Assembly (NCBI GenBank): GCA_947034895.1
Contig: OX344762.1
Location: 29,492,760-29,556,759 of the forward strand
Source: Rhytidiadelphus loreus
Taxonomy: Eukaryota > Streptophyta > Bryopsida > Hypnales > Hylocomiaceae
DNA: 64,000 bases
Direction: 5' to 3'
In this document: positions 1 through 12,163 of the stretch, piece by piece
Numbering within the stretch: position 1 is the stretch's first letter
Layout of the letters: every line of letters starts with the position of its first letter
The notes under the pieces: generated by a model
The model's database searches: none
The model's input: only the letters and a program-made list of their open reading frames with translations
What the model was told of the DNA's origin: nothing
Translations under genes and position numbers: made by a program

Positions 1-3000
1 GGAAGACACCTGTCAGTCTCTTGTCCTCTACTTTTTTGATCCTTGGGGCCTTTTAGGGTTCTTGGAAGTTAGTATTTAGGGGCGGAAGATAGTTGGAAGC
101 CCCGAATGTTCTTACTCATGTTTTTTTCATTTTTGCAAATTCTAGAATTCCTTTCATATGTGTTGGTCTGAAAAGTCTTGGCTCTGTGATCGGTATGCCT
201 TATAGTACTTAAGTTGCATGTGCGGATAGATTGTCTTTGCATTGTGTTGATAAGAGAAAGAATCCTTTGGATTCTGTTTGGATCCGATTTCAGGAGTATT
301 AGAATTTGGTTGTTAAATCTTTGTGTATTGGGAGGGAGTTCTTATTGTTGAAGTTTCTCAAGTGTCTTCTGAGTAGGATATCCATTCTTAGATTGGGTAA
401 ATCTTTTGGGAGGGAAAGGTGAATGCTAGCTGACGTCTGAGAGGTTCTGCTAAATCCGGGAGAGAGGAACGGGAAGATAGTTGGGATCCCCTAGTTATCA
501 AGGTACCAGATTTGACTCTTGGGATTTTGTCCGGATAAGTCCGTCGTTGTGGCAAGAAAGGATTGTGGGGGTTTCCTGAGTGACCTACCAATCTGGACTA
601 GTTTTCGAGTTGGCTGTGAAGAAGAATCCGCATCCCAGTTTCCGTGTTTATGTCTATGTGTTGTTTTAGTGAAACTTCAATCACTTTAATCTATTGATGG
701 GTAGGATATATGTTCCCTTCCTCAAACCCAAGAGCGGAACCCTCTAATATAGAGGTTAAACTATTGGTTACAAGGATCACTAGATCCGGATCTGGAAAAG
801 GTACATGATAACAACACTCCTCCTGAATCCGTTTCTGCATGATAGGATAAGGAGGTTATAATTGTCTATGGAAATGATACAGACTTGTTAGACTATGGGG
901 TCTGTGGAAGTTGCAATATGGTGGTTGGTTGACTCAAGAAGAGAAGGCAGTATAGGACTAGTAGGACAAAGAAGTGCAGTTCCTAATTCGAAAATCCGGA
1001 TTCCTTTGACTTGAGTTATTTTGTGCTTTTTTTCCGTATATTTACACCCGGAATTTTGAGGAACCTACGAGCAAGATCCTTTGGGAACGATACTTGAGTC
1101 ACTTATGGTGTTTTACGTCAATTTAACGCCTAAAAGTGGGATTTGTGCTTTCTTGTGCTATGACAGTCACATGCACTAGATTTAGGCTATTTTGGATAAG
1201 TTTCTTACAAGCCTACTAAGTTCTACTACTTCTTGATTCTAACTTATGTACAAGTGGGTTTGAAGGGGATTTTATGGGTAAAAGTCTATTTATGACCAAA
1301 GGCTATACAAGCATGTGACATGCCTATTTTAGTTCTACATTCTTTTTTGAACTTTCTTGTATAATATTATAACTTAAATTGTAATAATCTAAAAAAAAGA
1401 AAACATTGGATGTGTAACCTACGTGAAATTCAATTGAGCCTTCCAAGCAATAGATCTTTGTTGTGATATCTACTTTTGAATTCTCTAATGGCAATTGACT
1501 AACAGATCAATGCAAGTTAGTACCTAAGACCAAGTTTTGGTTATGACAACCAAAACTAAGGGCCAAATGGATTAGTCAAGCGGAAAAACAAAGTACACAA
1601 AGTTGTAGAGCTTATTTTTCCCTTTCCAAAATGATAAAGAACTCTGATTTTGACCCAAATCTCTAGTAGATAATGGCGGATGAAGTTTGGTCCTAAATCT
1701 AATGTTTGAAACATCATCCATTGATTCCTAAGGTTTTACTTATCAAAATTGAATGCAGATTTTTTGTATTGTTTCCTATTTTAAAATTTCTAGCTGATCC
1801 ATGAGTTTGACTTGATTTGGTCAACTTTGGTTGACTTTCATCCAAATCTTCACCGCTTTTGATTAAAACTTCATCCTATTCTAATTCATTCAATATTCTT
1901 CCAATTCTTGAAGTTAAAATGGTTTTGGAATACTCAAAATATGTTCTTTAAGATTCTATCCTTAATTCACCTCTTATTTAACTTTTATCCTTCTTGATAA
2001 ATTCTAAGTATTCTTACTACTTGGGTGATTTTGAATTTTTACTTTTACTTCTAAGTTAATTGATTTTATCTTTGAAAGGTTCTACTTTGACTATTCCAAA
2101 AGGCAAAAACTTTTTATTTTTTATCTCCTTAGTAAATGTTATTTATGATCGTTGATCGATTATAAAAATTCCTTCTATAATTTTTTTTATTGTGGGATTT
2201 CAAAGTTACTTCTACTTTTATCTTTTTACTATCATTTTGACCCTATATCCTAAGGTTCCTATAAGATTTCCTAAAAGATTTCTTTGGATGATTTTGTAAT
2301 CTTTCATCTATTTTCTATTACTTTTCATCATAAGGTAAATTTTGGTAATTTTTCTTTTACTATTGTGGTAAAAAACCTTCTTAAAGTAATATGGTAACTT
2401 TGCAACTACTTTAAAACCTACTAGTTAATTTTCCACTCTACTCTAGGTTACTCTATTCTAGGTTACTCTATTCTTAACTTAGGATTTAAAAGCCAAATTC
2501 TAATGTAATGATTTTGGTAAAAACAGTAAAAGATTTGGGTAGAAAAGATTTTAGTTCCTATCATGTGGCTCCTTGACTTCAATGATGCCTGCATTATTGA
2601 TTATCACCCCAAACGTCATCGTACATTCCCTCCATTTTAATGTTGCAACTTGGTATTTTGAATGTTGTATTTCTTGTGTAGTATTCACATATGTCTTTTC
2701 CTTTGAGTTTCTTCCTTTTCTTTTGATTCTAATTCTTTCTAATGTTTTCTTTTTCTTTTGAGATATTTTGTGGAATAATTCCCAACCAAATCTTATCAAA
2801 TCTAATGTCTAAATGCCTTGCTAATTTCATTGGAGGAATCAAAAGAAGGCTCAAGACGAAATTCTCTAATTGTTTCTAACTAATAACTACTTCTAGAATA
2901 TCCCCAAATCGAAATATTTCTTATTTTTAACTTTTTTCTTTTTTCTTCTAATCAAATACTAACTACTACTAAGAAGTCAATGATTTCACATCAATGGACC

Positions 3001-3182
3001 TAAATTCCTAATGCTTATAAGTGTCACTAACTTCTATAACTCCTTTGTCTTCCAACTTCATTCTTTAGTTTTCTCTTCAATGTTATGAAGTTTGAGAGCT
3101 TGCAATTTGAGAGCCAATAAGTGAGCCAAATCAAGTTTTTGAAATGGAGTCCAAATTTGTATGCAGACTAGAGATGAGTGGG
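1..3182. other. AT-rich non-coding stretch, no gene recognised
   Basis: I see no conserved coding signal on either strand. The short open frames (for example 388-591 and 2551-2799 on the minus strand) have low-complexity or unrecognisable translations and no neighbouring exons. The first 1.3 kb is less AT-rich than the rest and could be a worn retroelement fragment, but I found no terminal repeat or polymerase motif to support that. Confidence 0.4.
2443..2474. repeat. Short tandem repeat, 15-bp unit x2
   Basis: Two exact copies of CTAGGTTACTCTATT lie head to tail. This is a minor feature with no sign of function. Confidence 0.7.
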
Positions 3183-3436
3183 CTTATTTGTTAACTGGAC
3201 CTTCCTTTTCAAAATTGATTTGCTAAACTGGCTTCCCTTTTGTAAACTAATTTGCTAACTGGCCTCCTTTTTGTAAACTAATATGCTAATTGGCCTCCCC
3301 TTATAGACTGATTTGCTAAACTGGCCTCCCTTTTGTAAACTAATTTGCTAATTTGACCTCCTGCTGTAGATTGATTTCCTAAACTAGCTTCCTTTTTGTA
3401 AATTGATTTGCTTACGGGCTTCCCTTTTGTAAACTT
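3183..3436. repeat. Degenerate tandem repeat, about 31-39-bp unit, about 8 copies
   Basis: Repeated variants of TTTGCTAACTGGCYTCC followed by TTTTGTAAACTRA recur about eight times with small indels. Copies differ at several positions, so the array is old. The units abut directly with no unique spacers, which rules out a CRISPR-like layout. Confidence 0.75.
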
Positions 3437-4039
3437 TTGATTGAAAAATGGGCTAATTTTAGCACCAAATATTCCCTTTCATGTAATGAGTTTTCAAAGA
3501 CAAGGCTAGTGTTCAAAAATCAACAAAAAAAACAAAAGGGGCCCTTGGGCATCATCCTTGCTTTTGGTTTTGTAACTTCATGTATTTGATCAGTAAGTAT
3601 GTGCTTGACTTCCAATGTGCACCGTTGGTATACCAGTTGTTGGTTGTTGGTCACTTGGCCAATTCATATAAATTGGACTTGTTCAACTTAGAAAAGGCCG
3701 TTGCTTTGCCAATACTTGGATCTTCTTAAGGGACCCTTTAATCTTAAACACAAAGTGGAAAAAAATCTAACAAAGGCAAAGCTTCGCCGTCCGAGGGGTT
3801 AGGCCCGAATTTATGAAACTTTTTAGAAAGAAATTGGTAATACTAAGATATAAGTGGAAATTTTGGTGATAGCTTTGCCGTACTAGAGGTTTTAACCTCA
3901 ATTCTTAAACAAACTTGTAATGGTTTGTTTAATACGTAGGACTTTGAAAGTCTTGGATCCAACCCAAATTCTACTACTACTGCTGTGATTTTTGTAACTT
4001 TTGGAGAAAAGATCCAAATGCCAAATCAATTGCGCCATT

Positions 4040-4670
4040 GTCTTTGGAAGACCCAAATTAGTCTAAGGAATCCCTGACCCCCTACTTCCAGGCGATTTCG
4101 CAAGTAAAGACCTTATTAAGCAAAGTAGTGAAAAAGGTCAAAAATCCAAATGTTGGAGTTTGCATTCTCTCAAAGTTTTGACTAGCCTAGGTGGTTTGTA
4201 AGGTTTGAGAAATTAAGAGAAGAGTTCAAATTGACTTCAATTGGACACCGTATATCCTTGGTTTTCCGGTCAACCCGACGCCATTTTGTAAATTCTTTTA
4301 AAAATTGTTGCCACCGCCAGTTGGAATACTTGTCGGTGTCGAAATGTCATATAATTTGGTTGGGCGTTTGTTCATGCTAAAAAACACTTACTTAATTTTT
4401 AGTGGGATTTTACCGTTACTTGAGTAATTTCTATGAATTTTCCAATGCCGATAAACATGGTTGACTTCCCATGGAGTCATCTTCTGTAATCCAGAAAAAT
4501 ATAAAAGTTTTTGGAAAAATCCTAAGTGGTCTTTTAGAGTTAAGTGCAAGCTCACATTGGAACTTGACACTTATAATAGTAGGATGGAAATTCCTACTTC
4601 TTGGTTTTAATTTTTTGGAGGAGGAATCATTCTTGTAATAGGAAATCTTGGCAATTTAGCCTCACTGTTA
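4040..4670 (+). repeat. Left arm of a diverged inverted-repeat pair (partner about 7990-8590)
   Basis: Reading this arm forward and the partner in reverse complement gives the same ordered landmarks: GGAGTTTGCA, GGTGGTTT, CCGGTCAACCCG, TTGTAAATTCTT, a TTTTTAGT-GATTTTAC block, GGTTGACTTCCCAT-GAGTCATC, then ATTATTCTTG-like sequence. The arms are clearly homologous but well diverged. They look like two copies of one repeat family in opposite orientation, such as retroelement pieces, rather than a recent inversion. Boundaries are approximate. The sequence between the arms (4671-7989) is AT-rich and mostly featureless. Confidence 0.6.
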
Positions 4671-6035
4671 CATTCATGGTGTGTTTCTTAGTTGGAAACA
4701 CCTTTTTTCTTCCTTCAATCACCCACAATCTAAATTAGTGGATTTTACTTGCAATGTTACATCTGATGGCATTTTCCCCCACTTTTGCAATTTGGCCCAT
4801 GCTTCCTTGTGGACTCCTAACAAGGTTTCTAAACTCTAAGGACTATGGAAACCCTAAATCCTCTTTGGTCCAGGGATGTCACGTGCTCTTGCTATAGTTA
4901 AATCCTTCCAACAGTTTATTTTAGATGTTTTTCTATTTTGGCCATTAGGGTTCAATTCCATTCCAAACTCGCAAATGACCCTTCAAACACCTATTAAGAC
5001 ACAAAATTTATCAAATGGAAGAGTTTAGAACACTTCCGGACTTTCGGTACCTAAAAACCGTATTAGTAGGAACTTCTACCAAACATGACGTTAATACACT
5101 TTTTAGTATCTTTTGACTAGAAATACTCATAAAAATACTCATAAAGCAAAAAAAAAGAAAAATCCGAGGTCTGGGTGACAATTATGGGGCTTACATAGAG
5201 CTCTGAGCATTTGTAGATTGATTGTCACAATTTAATATGACCATTTTTCTAACTATTCTTTAACTAAATTTGAAAAAAATTGTTTTGTAAGGGGAATAAA
5301 TAATTGATGGAGAATTCACTCTAATAATGACTACATAGACACATAGTATGATAAAATTGGATTGAATAAACTCCAACAAACCAAACCATTGCACACTAAC
5401 AGCCCTTGTAGTTCACATTTCTAACAAGCACTTGATAATCTAGGTACTAAGACGATGGTAGTCTTCAAGGGATGCCTACAATAAAATTTCTATTTGATGT
5501 TTGAAAAAGTGTAAATAGTGGGAATTAGGTGCAAAACCCATCAAGTTTGTAAACAATTTTTGTAAAAAACATCGTGTGCACCATTGAACTTTTCACAAAA
5601 TTTTCTAAAAGTGCCAAAAACTATGGGTATTATTTATTAGTCATTAAGGCGCATTCCACCCACAACCTTCAATATAACATCCATTGTGCATTGACATGGT
5701 AATTAAAGCATGAGGAAATAATTGGTGTCTACTCACCTCTTTTTTGTGCAAATAATTGCTTAATGACAAATAAAGCCTTTGGTGCACTATTCAAAAGTCA
5801 TGTGTACTAGCAACAAATTTGGTAAAATTTCCACAACCACTTTCTAAGCATGAACTTATATCCAAAACACCATAATTTTCAAAAATAGCCAGAAACAATG
5901 TCTAAAATGCGTAAACCACTTAGCCATCCTCCTTTAGAATTGAGCACAAACGAGCGTCAAGGCCATCCCCATTTTCCACTATTTAATCTTGAGAAGTCTC
6001 ATCAAATGAACTTAGTGAAGATTTGAAAACATAAC
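4671..6035. other. AT-rich spacer, nothing recognised
   Basis: No gene, RNA or clear repeat is visible in this stretch on either strand. Confidence 0.4.
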
Positions 6036-6480
6036 GTACATAAAAGGAACATGCTTGAGCAAGAGAACAAGAAAATCTCATTGTTGGAAAGTGAAATAGT
6101 TTGCAACTTGGATCAATATTATAAACTACTACAACTAAGTTCATCAACTTGGAAAGTTGCTATTCTATTCTAGTCAAATGGCTCAACTTTCCTACATTAA
6201 CATTATATCCAGTAATTACAAAGTAGGCCAAGTCATCAAGAATAATAGCATGTCAATACTAACTTTGACGCCAACTTCTTGGTAGGTCCTAACTAGTGAT
6301 TATTGTTGGTAACTTGGCCTGCTTTGCAATTACCTAGTACATAAAATGAACATACATGAGCAGGAGATTAAAAAAATCTCACCAGTGTCAAAAGAAATAA
6401 TTTGCAACTTAGATCAATATTATGAACTACCATGAGTGAGTTCATCAACTTGGAAAGCTACTATTCTATGAGGCTCAAAT
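6036..6480. repeat. Direct repeat, about 150-bp unit, copies at 6036-6190 and 6338-6480
   Basis: Both copies begin GTACATAAAA-GAACAT-C-TGAGCA, continue through TTTGCAACTT-GATCAATATTAT, and end TTCATCAACTTGGAAAG. Spacing is about 302 bp. The copies differ by scattered substitutions. Confidence 0.7.
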
Positions 6481-6565
6481 TCTTAAAACGAGCAACTACA
6501 TTGGCTCTAACTAGGGCAACTCCAATTCAACTTCTCTCCCTTGTCAAATTTACAAACAATAGGAA

Positions 6566-7530
6566 TTGAATAATATCCATGGTCAAATTTTTACTCTTTT
6601 GATACTTCTACTTTTCATTTGTTTTTTTTACATTCTATTTTTACTTTTCTTTGCTTCTCCTTTTTGTACTTTCTTTAAAATTATCTTTTATTTTTATTAT
6701 TTCATGTATAATGATATAGGGGAAGACAACAAATTATGGTTTTCTTCATATTCACTCCTACTATTGGAAATAGTCTTTAGACATTTCTATTGCTTTTATT
6801 CTTGTCAATTATCTAGAAAGGGTCTTGTAAGCAGAATGGGAACAAAACAAAAATATTGCAAATTTTCTATAGCAACACTTCCCAAAAAAGTGCTAGAAAA
6901 AACAGACAAACTAAAGAGATGGAAACCCCACTTGGAATCCATTCCAGAAGAAGAGATAGAAAACCTTGCTATTATATCAATTCCAAAGGTTCTTCGAGTT
7001 ATAGATGGATAAGATAACATCAAGGAGACTTTTGAAACAAATATGCTTTATTATAAACAAATCAAGACTTGTCAATTTTTAATGTTTAATGATGTTATCA
7101 AACTGTTTTATATCCGCCTCCTATATCATTTGAATGATTTGGGGGAGAAGGAAAAAATCATGTTGTTTCAAAAGAGCTATATGCCATTAATTTTGACAAA
7201 GGATGGTTACTCCTCCAATTTCATTGAAAATTGAAAATTGTCATAATCACCTATATTGAAGAATTGAAAATCAAAGGATATCCAACTATAGAAAATATGA
7301 ATGAAGCTATTCAACAAGAGATTATGATTTATTATAATGGAAGATTCATTTTGCCTGCACAAAGTTTATTTACTAAAGTTTTCCCAAAACAAAGGAGTCA
7401 TAAGGATAAAATGAGTAGTAGAGGGAAGAAAATAAAAAAAAGTAATACAAGTCTTTTGGATGTCATAGGGAATTGTTTAAGGCCAAAGTGGAGGAAAAAT
7501 ATGGTAGAAGTATGTGAGCCTTCAAGTTAG
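6566..7530 (+). other. Possible degenerate coding remnant, unrecognised
   Basis: Three short open frames follow one another on the plus strand (6566-7012, 7043-7234, 7231-7530). Their translations have a more normal composition than the AT-rich surroundings. The first ends in a lysine-rich stretch with an acidic patch (EEEIENLA). The last contains a basic RGKKIKK patch. I recognise no domain. They could be pieces of one broken gene or retroelement protein, or chance frames. Nothing upstream resembles a promoter and no splice pattern links them convincingly. Confidence 0.2.
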
Positions 7531-7989
7531 CACTAGGAACTCTAGATTTATTTTTGGCAATTTTTAGTTAGTTCTTAGGTTAGTTTTATGAAAAAACACA
7601 TAAAAAGAGAATTCTTGAGAGTTTTGGTAGAAGTCCTAACTAAAGTAGTGAAGATTGGCCTTAGAGATGTGAAACACGTAAAATTTTATGTTTTCACTAA
7701 TTTTAAGTTTTATTGATAAGTTTCAACAAATAGTTAGTAATTCCGAAAGAAGAGAGGATATGAGAGTTAACCAGTCCTAGTGTCTTGTTCATGCAAACAA
7801 CATCTATAAGTACGCATGTGACAAACTAGCTAAGTGATAGAGTCTAGTTATGTTGAGTCAAAATCCAATTCAAAAGAATTGGATTTGTCATTTGTATAAT
7901 TTTGAGAATACAAGCCATTTATAAACCAAGATGGAGAAAAATGTGATTGAAGCATATAGAGAGGTGCTTTTCTAGGTCAAAGCATGCCA

Positions 7990-8590
7990 GGAGATTAAAT
8001 TGAGATCCGGTCATCCAAGATTCCTCCGGTATCAAGAATAATTTTTCCCCCAGGTGGAAATTATTAAAGAATTGCAAAAATTAGCATCCTTATTGGAGAT
8101 TTGGTTTTGCCCTTATCTAATGGACACTTTGTAGAAGAATGCTCCAAAGTTTTGGGATTTTACAAAACTCCACGATGACTCTATGGGAAGTCAACCGCTT
8201 AAAAATGCATTTGTAAATTCCTAGAAATTACAAATGTCGCAGTAAAATCTTACTAAAAATTAGGATAGTGTTTTGTGTGTCAATAAAGAGCCCCTTCAAG
8301 TTTAAAGACATTCCAACATTTTCAAGTACAAAAATTAAGACCGACATCAAATTTTACAAGAATTTACAACTTGGTGGCGGGTTGACCGGCATACCAAGAG
8401 CTAACGGTGTTTGAATGGAGCAAATTAAGGATCAATTCTTACTCCTATAAACATTCTAAACCACCATGGCTAGACAATTTCATGAAAAAGTGCAAACTCC
8501 AAAAGTTAGAGTTTTGATTTTTGTTTGGAGTTACCGTGACTTAAAATTGCGCTTAAAAACAACCAAGGAGGCAGGGATGAAGGGTCATTC
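7990..8590 (-). repeat. Right arm of the diverged inverted-repeat pair (partner about 4040-4670)
   Basis: This is the reverse-complement partner of the 4.04-4.67-kb arm, aligned through the same ordered landmarks. Related motifs (CAAAGCT-CGCC followed by a G/C-rich tract) occur beyond both arms, near 3780 and near 9770-9950 in reverse. The homologous unit may therefore be longer than the part marked. Confidence 0.6.
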
Positions 8591-9035
8591 AGGTTGATTG
8601 GGGTCTTCTAAACATGATGGTATAGTTTGTTTTTAGTTTTGAGTCTCTTTCTAAAAGATAGATAAAGTCAGCTCATAGTTTGACGTTTTTAGGAGTAATT
8701 TGGATTAATCCAAGGTTAATTTCGAAAATATTTTTGAAAAATCAAAGATTGGATTTGATCAAGATCCTTTTCTTGCGTAACAAGCCATCTTTTGAACTAA
8801 AGAAAGACAATTTGGAACTAACCTTAGATTAATTTCCAAAATATCTAGGTTAATTAGGATAATTTTCAAAATATCTTTGGGAAAAATTTAGGATTTGATT
8901 AGGGCAAGATTCCAAGGCCAATTAGGGCCTAAAAGGAACTTGCTTGAGGACCTTCCTTCCCACTAAACAAAGACAATTTAGAAAATATCTTAGGGTAGTT
9001 TAGAAAAATATCTAGGTAGGAAGTGAAATAATTTT

Positions 9036-9101
9036 CACTGACAACTTATCGGGGAGGGGCCAAGAACGGGTATAAAAGGCCCTTCCTTGAGGTTGTCAGT
9101 G
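9036..9101 (+). promoter_or_regulatory. Candidate promoter: TATA box inside a 10-bp inverted repeat
   Basis: A strong TATAAAAGG (9071-9079) sits midway between a perfect inverted pair, CACTGACAAC (9036-9045) and GTTGTCAGTG (9092-9101). A related CTGACACGTTGTC follows at about 9147. The layout resembles a promoter of a retroelement long terminal repeat or another mobile element. No open reading frame follows, so any transcript here would be non-coding or belong to a decayed element. Confidence 0.4.
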
Positions 9102-9257
9102 GCCCTCATTCTCTATTTCATTTTTTGTTGTTGCTCTTGTTGTGCTACTGACACGTTGTCGGAGCACTTTTAAGCTAAGAATTGGCTGTTTAATTTGAGT
9201 TCTTTTGCACTTTGAAGGGCCGGAGGGTCCCTTCAAAGATTGACTTGTTTTTTTGTT

Positions 9258-9430
9258 TAAATTTGGAGGCTTTAAGCCCCAAAACTTTAATTTCCAAAAA
9301 TTTAGGAGGAGAAAATCCCAAAACTCTACTATTGTTTAAGTTAACTTATTTTCTTTCTTGAATTTGGAGGCTTTAAGCCCCAAAATTTTGATTTTAAAAG
9401 TGTTGGGGGGATAGACCCCAAACTCTAATT
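9258..9430. repeat. Two-copy tandem repeat, about 101-bp period
   Basis: Near-identical blocks AATTTGGAGGCTTTAAGCCC begin at about 9261 and about 9362. Each is followed by an AAAATTTT-type tract and a G-rich then CCCAAA-CTCTA segment. Confidence 0.7.
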
Positions 9431-9767
9431 GATTTTAAGGTTTTTTTGAAATACTAACAAACAAATTGTGTGAATTAGTAACAGATCGTGATCTAAAAAT
9501 TTTAAAGCGGCAAAGCTAGTCTTTGCCAAAAAGTTTTTATATCACCATGTGCCAAAATTTGTTGTATAACAGGTGTTTGGCTTGATTAATTGCTAATATT
9601 TGGTTAAATATTGTCATAAAGTACCTCCTTCAGTGATTAACTTGGAACTTTGTTTGAAAGTTTGAAAGTTTAATTTTTATGGTTTAGTCAAGCACTGTTA
9701 TGCATACCTCCTTTAAAATTTAAGCTTTCAAAATACTATTCTTGTGTCCGTGGATATTGTTGTTCTT

Positions 9768-9950
9768 GGGGTTGCCCCCGCATGGCAAAGCTTTGACTTA
9801 TAATAGTAAAAAATTTGTCTTTGGAACCTATTTAACCTGGGGTTGCTCCCGCATGGCGGAGCTTTGACATGGAAACCTAGAAACGGGTACTTTTAATTTT
9901 TAGTTTTCTTACTATCAGGTGCAGTTGCCCCTGCAACGCGAAGCTTTGAT
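9768..9950. repeat. Three spaced copies of a 29-bp GC-rich motif
   Basis: Variants of GTTGCCCCCGCATGGC followed by RRAGCTTTGA start at 9768, 9839 and 9921, spaced 71 and 82 bp apart. They stand out against an AT-rich background. Reverse-complement relatives appear near 3780-3890, linking this stretch to the inverted-repeat family. Confidence 0.6.
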
Positions 9951-10647
9951 CTTGGAAGGGTTAAAATTTGGTACTTTTTCAAAGGAATTGCAAGTATTTA
10001 AGTACTTGAGTCTATTTGGGAACTCCTTTTCTTTTTGTGTTTGGAAATCGCCTTTGCATGTGGTAGCAATTTAGTACTTAATTCCATGAGAAGTAGTGGA
10101 AATTTTCTTAAAGATAGATGATTCTCCGTTAAGTGTACTTGCTTGAACCTTATCTTCTCCAAAAAATCCTAAAAAATTAGATTAGTTCTTTTGGCTTCGG
10201 TGGCGTTGAGGGGCTATTTTCATCCATATATTGTATTAACCCTTTAGTAGTCAAGCAACCACATTGTGATCACTCAAGTGTCCAAAATGAAAATAACCTA
10301 AAATGTATAAAGAATTAGAACTCATGTTTTTAAATTTAGAATATGCCATTTATAATATACAACTGCTGGAAGAAAAAATCAATTTAGAGTTTTCTAACTA
10401 TCAAAATACTTGTGAAGAAAACACAAAAATACTACACATATTTGAAAATATAATAAATACTTACAAATACATTCAATTGACTTACTATACTATATTTTTT
10501 AAAATTTGAAAGTTTGTTATCTTGATTTGCTTGTTTGAATTGTGTTTTGATGTTCATGTTTTAGTAGTATATGTGTTCTAATCTTGATCTATGTACCAAC
10601 TCTTTTCAATTTTCAACATATAAAATTGTCTTAAATTGTATATGGCT

Positions 10648-11102
10648 GAGTCACTTTCACTCATAAACTTCACAACAATTATATGTGAGAGTGTTTTCTT
10701 GATATGAAAGCTTGTAGTAGAGAGGCGATACATCAAACATTGCTAAATTTTTTACTTTTATTTTTTAAAATTTGACCAAATTTCTATTTAACTCAGAAGT
10801 CATTTTCATTTATAAACTTCACAATAATAATATGTATATCTGTTCTTGATTTGAAAGGTGGTAAGAAAGAGGTGATGGCATTGGACATTGCTAAATCACT
10901 GTACTTTTATTTTTGAAACTTTAACCACAATTCTATTTAACTCAAACATCACTCTCACTCATAAACTTCACAATAATTATGTGTGAGTCTATTATTCTTG
11001 ATATAAATGGTTGCAATGGAGAGGTGATGATATCAAAAATTGATAAATTTCTTTACTTCTATTTTTGAATTTTAACCAAAATTCTATTTAACTCTAAAGG
11101 CA
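10648..11102. repeat. Three-copy tandem repeat, about 150-bp unit
   Basis: Three head-to-tail copies each contain CATAAACTTCACAAYAAT, then TCTTGAT, then GAGAGGTGATG-like sequence. Each ends in ATTCTATTTAACTC. Divergence between copies is moderate. Confidence 0.75.
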
Positions 11103-12163
11103 CACATCTTCAAAAATCTCATTTTTGAATGTGCATAATCTAATTCAAATACACTATGATCTTTCAATTCTACCATTGAATGATTCTCTAATTTTGACAA
11201 AATACCTCCACTCCAATTGAGAATACAATTGTATAATTGATTTCTACTTTAAGCCATTTTATTTTGTTGGTATTAATCTTGATAGAGAAGTGCCTAAAAT
11301 CCAATGCATCTAGCTACAATATCCAAAGCGTTAAATGGTTAAAAACATATTCTTTTTTATTCTTTCTGTTAGAAGGACCAGGGTTATTACTCATCCTAAA
11401 ATTAATTTTTTCTCTTCTTTGATTTTATTTACAGTAATTTATATCTATTTTTTTTTAAATCAAGAGATTTTTCAATACCCTATTTTACATATAATGATGT
11501 ATCAGGAATTAAATCCACACTAAAGTAGATCCAAATAATTTATAAATTTTTCCTCCAATAAATAAAATGCATAGTATGCATCCTATAGTTTAACTCATGT
11601 GGTTTTCTATTTTTGTAGAGTGGCCTCCCCAAGGCCAAACCAAGTGCTCACTTCTAGTCAATCTCCTTGTTTATTGACTCTTTTTGAGTTTTTATAAGAT
11701 GGAATAAAAAATAGTCATGTTTGTTGATTCAATTTTGGATTTTTGCATCAGGGTGTAATTAATAGTGACTCTACCCTTGTATACACTTACTAATGCAATG
11801 ATGATATTGGAATGAAAGTAATAGAAGATATATTAGTTGTCTTGTTTCAATTTTTCATCATTCATATGCAAATATCAAAATGTATTCAGCATTTCTATAT
11901 GTGTTAGAAATGGATAAATGCTTGCATACACTATCCTTTACAAAACTCGCCATCGTGCGGCAGCTAAGCTGTAGTATGGCAACATTTTTGCATTGCTATT
12001 GTGGGTAACGGTTTGCTTTGCGTGCCCATAATTGTTGTCTCAACTACAATGTCAATCCATTGCACTGTGTCAAATAACTTCAACTTTTAAATATAATAAA
12101 GTATGGTTTCACAAAATGTGATTTTAGTTGCCTACACTTGTAATGTATAAAAAAAAATTCATC
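11103..12163. other. AT-rich spacer, nothing recognised
   Basis: Short overlapping hydrophobic frames at 11237-11523 have no recognisable content. No RNA gene or repeat structure is apparent. Confidence 0.4.

Noticed and set aside
3183..3436. CRISPR-like spaced repeats
   Set aside because: Units are contiguous and degenerate with no unique spacers, and the DNA is clearly eukaryotic.
4040..8590. A complete LTR retrotransposon
   Set aside because: The homologous segments are inverted rather than direct, and no reverse transcriptase, integrase, primer-binding site or polypurine tract was found between them.
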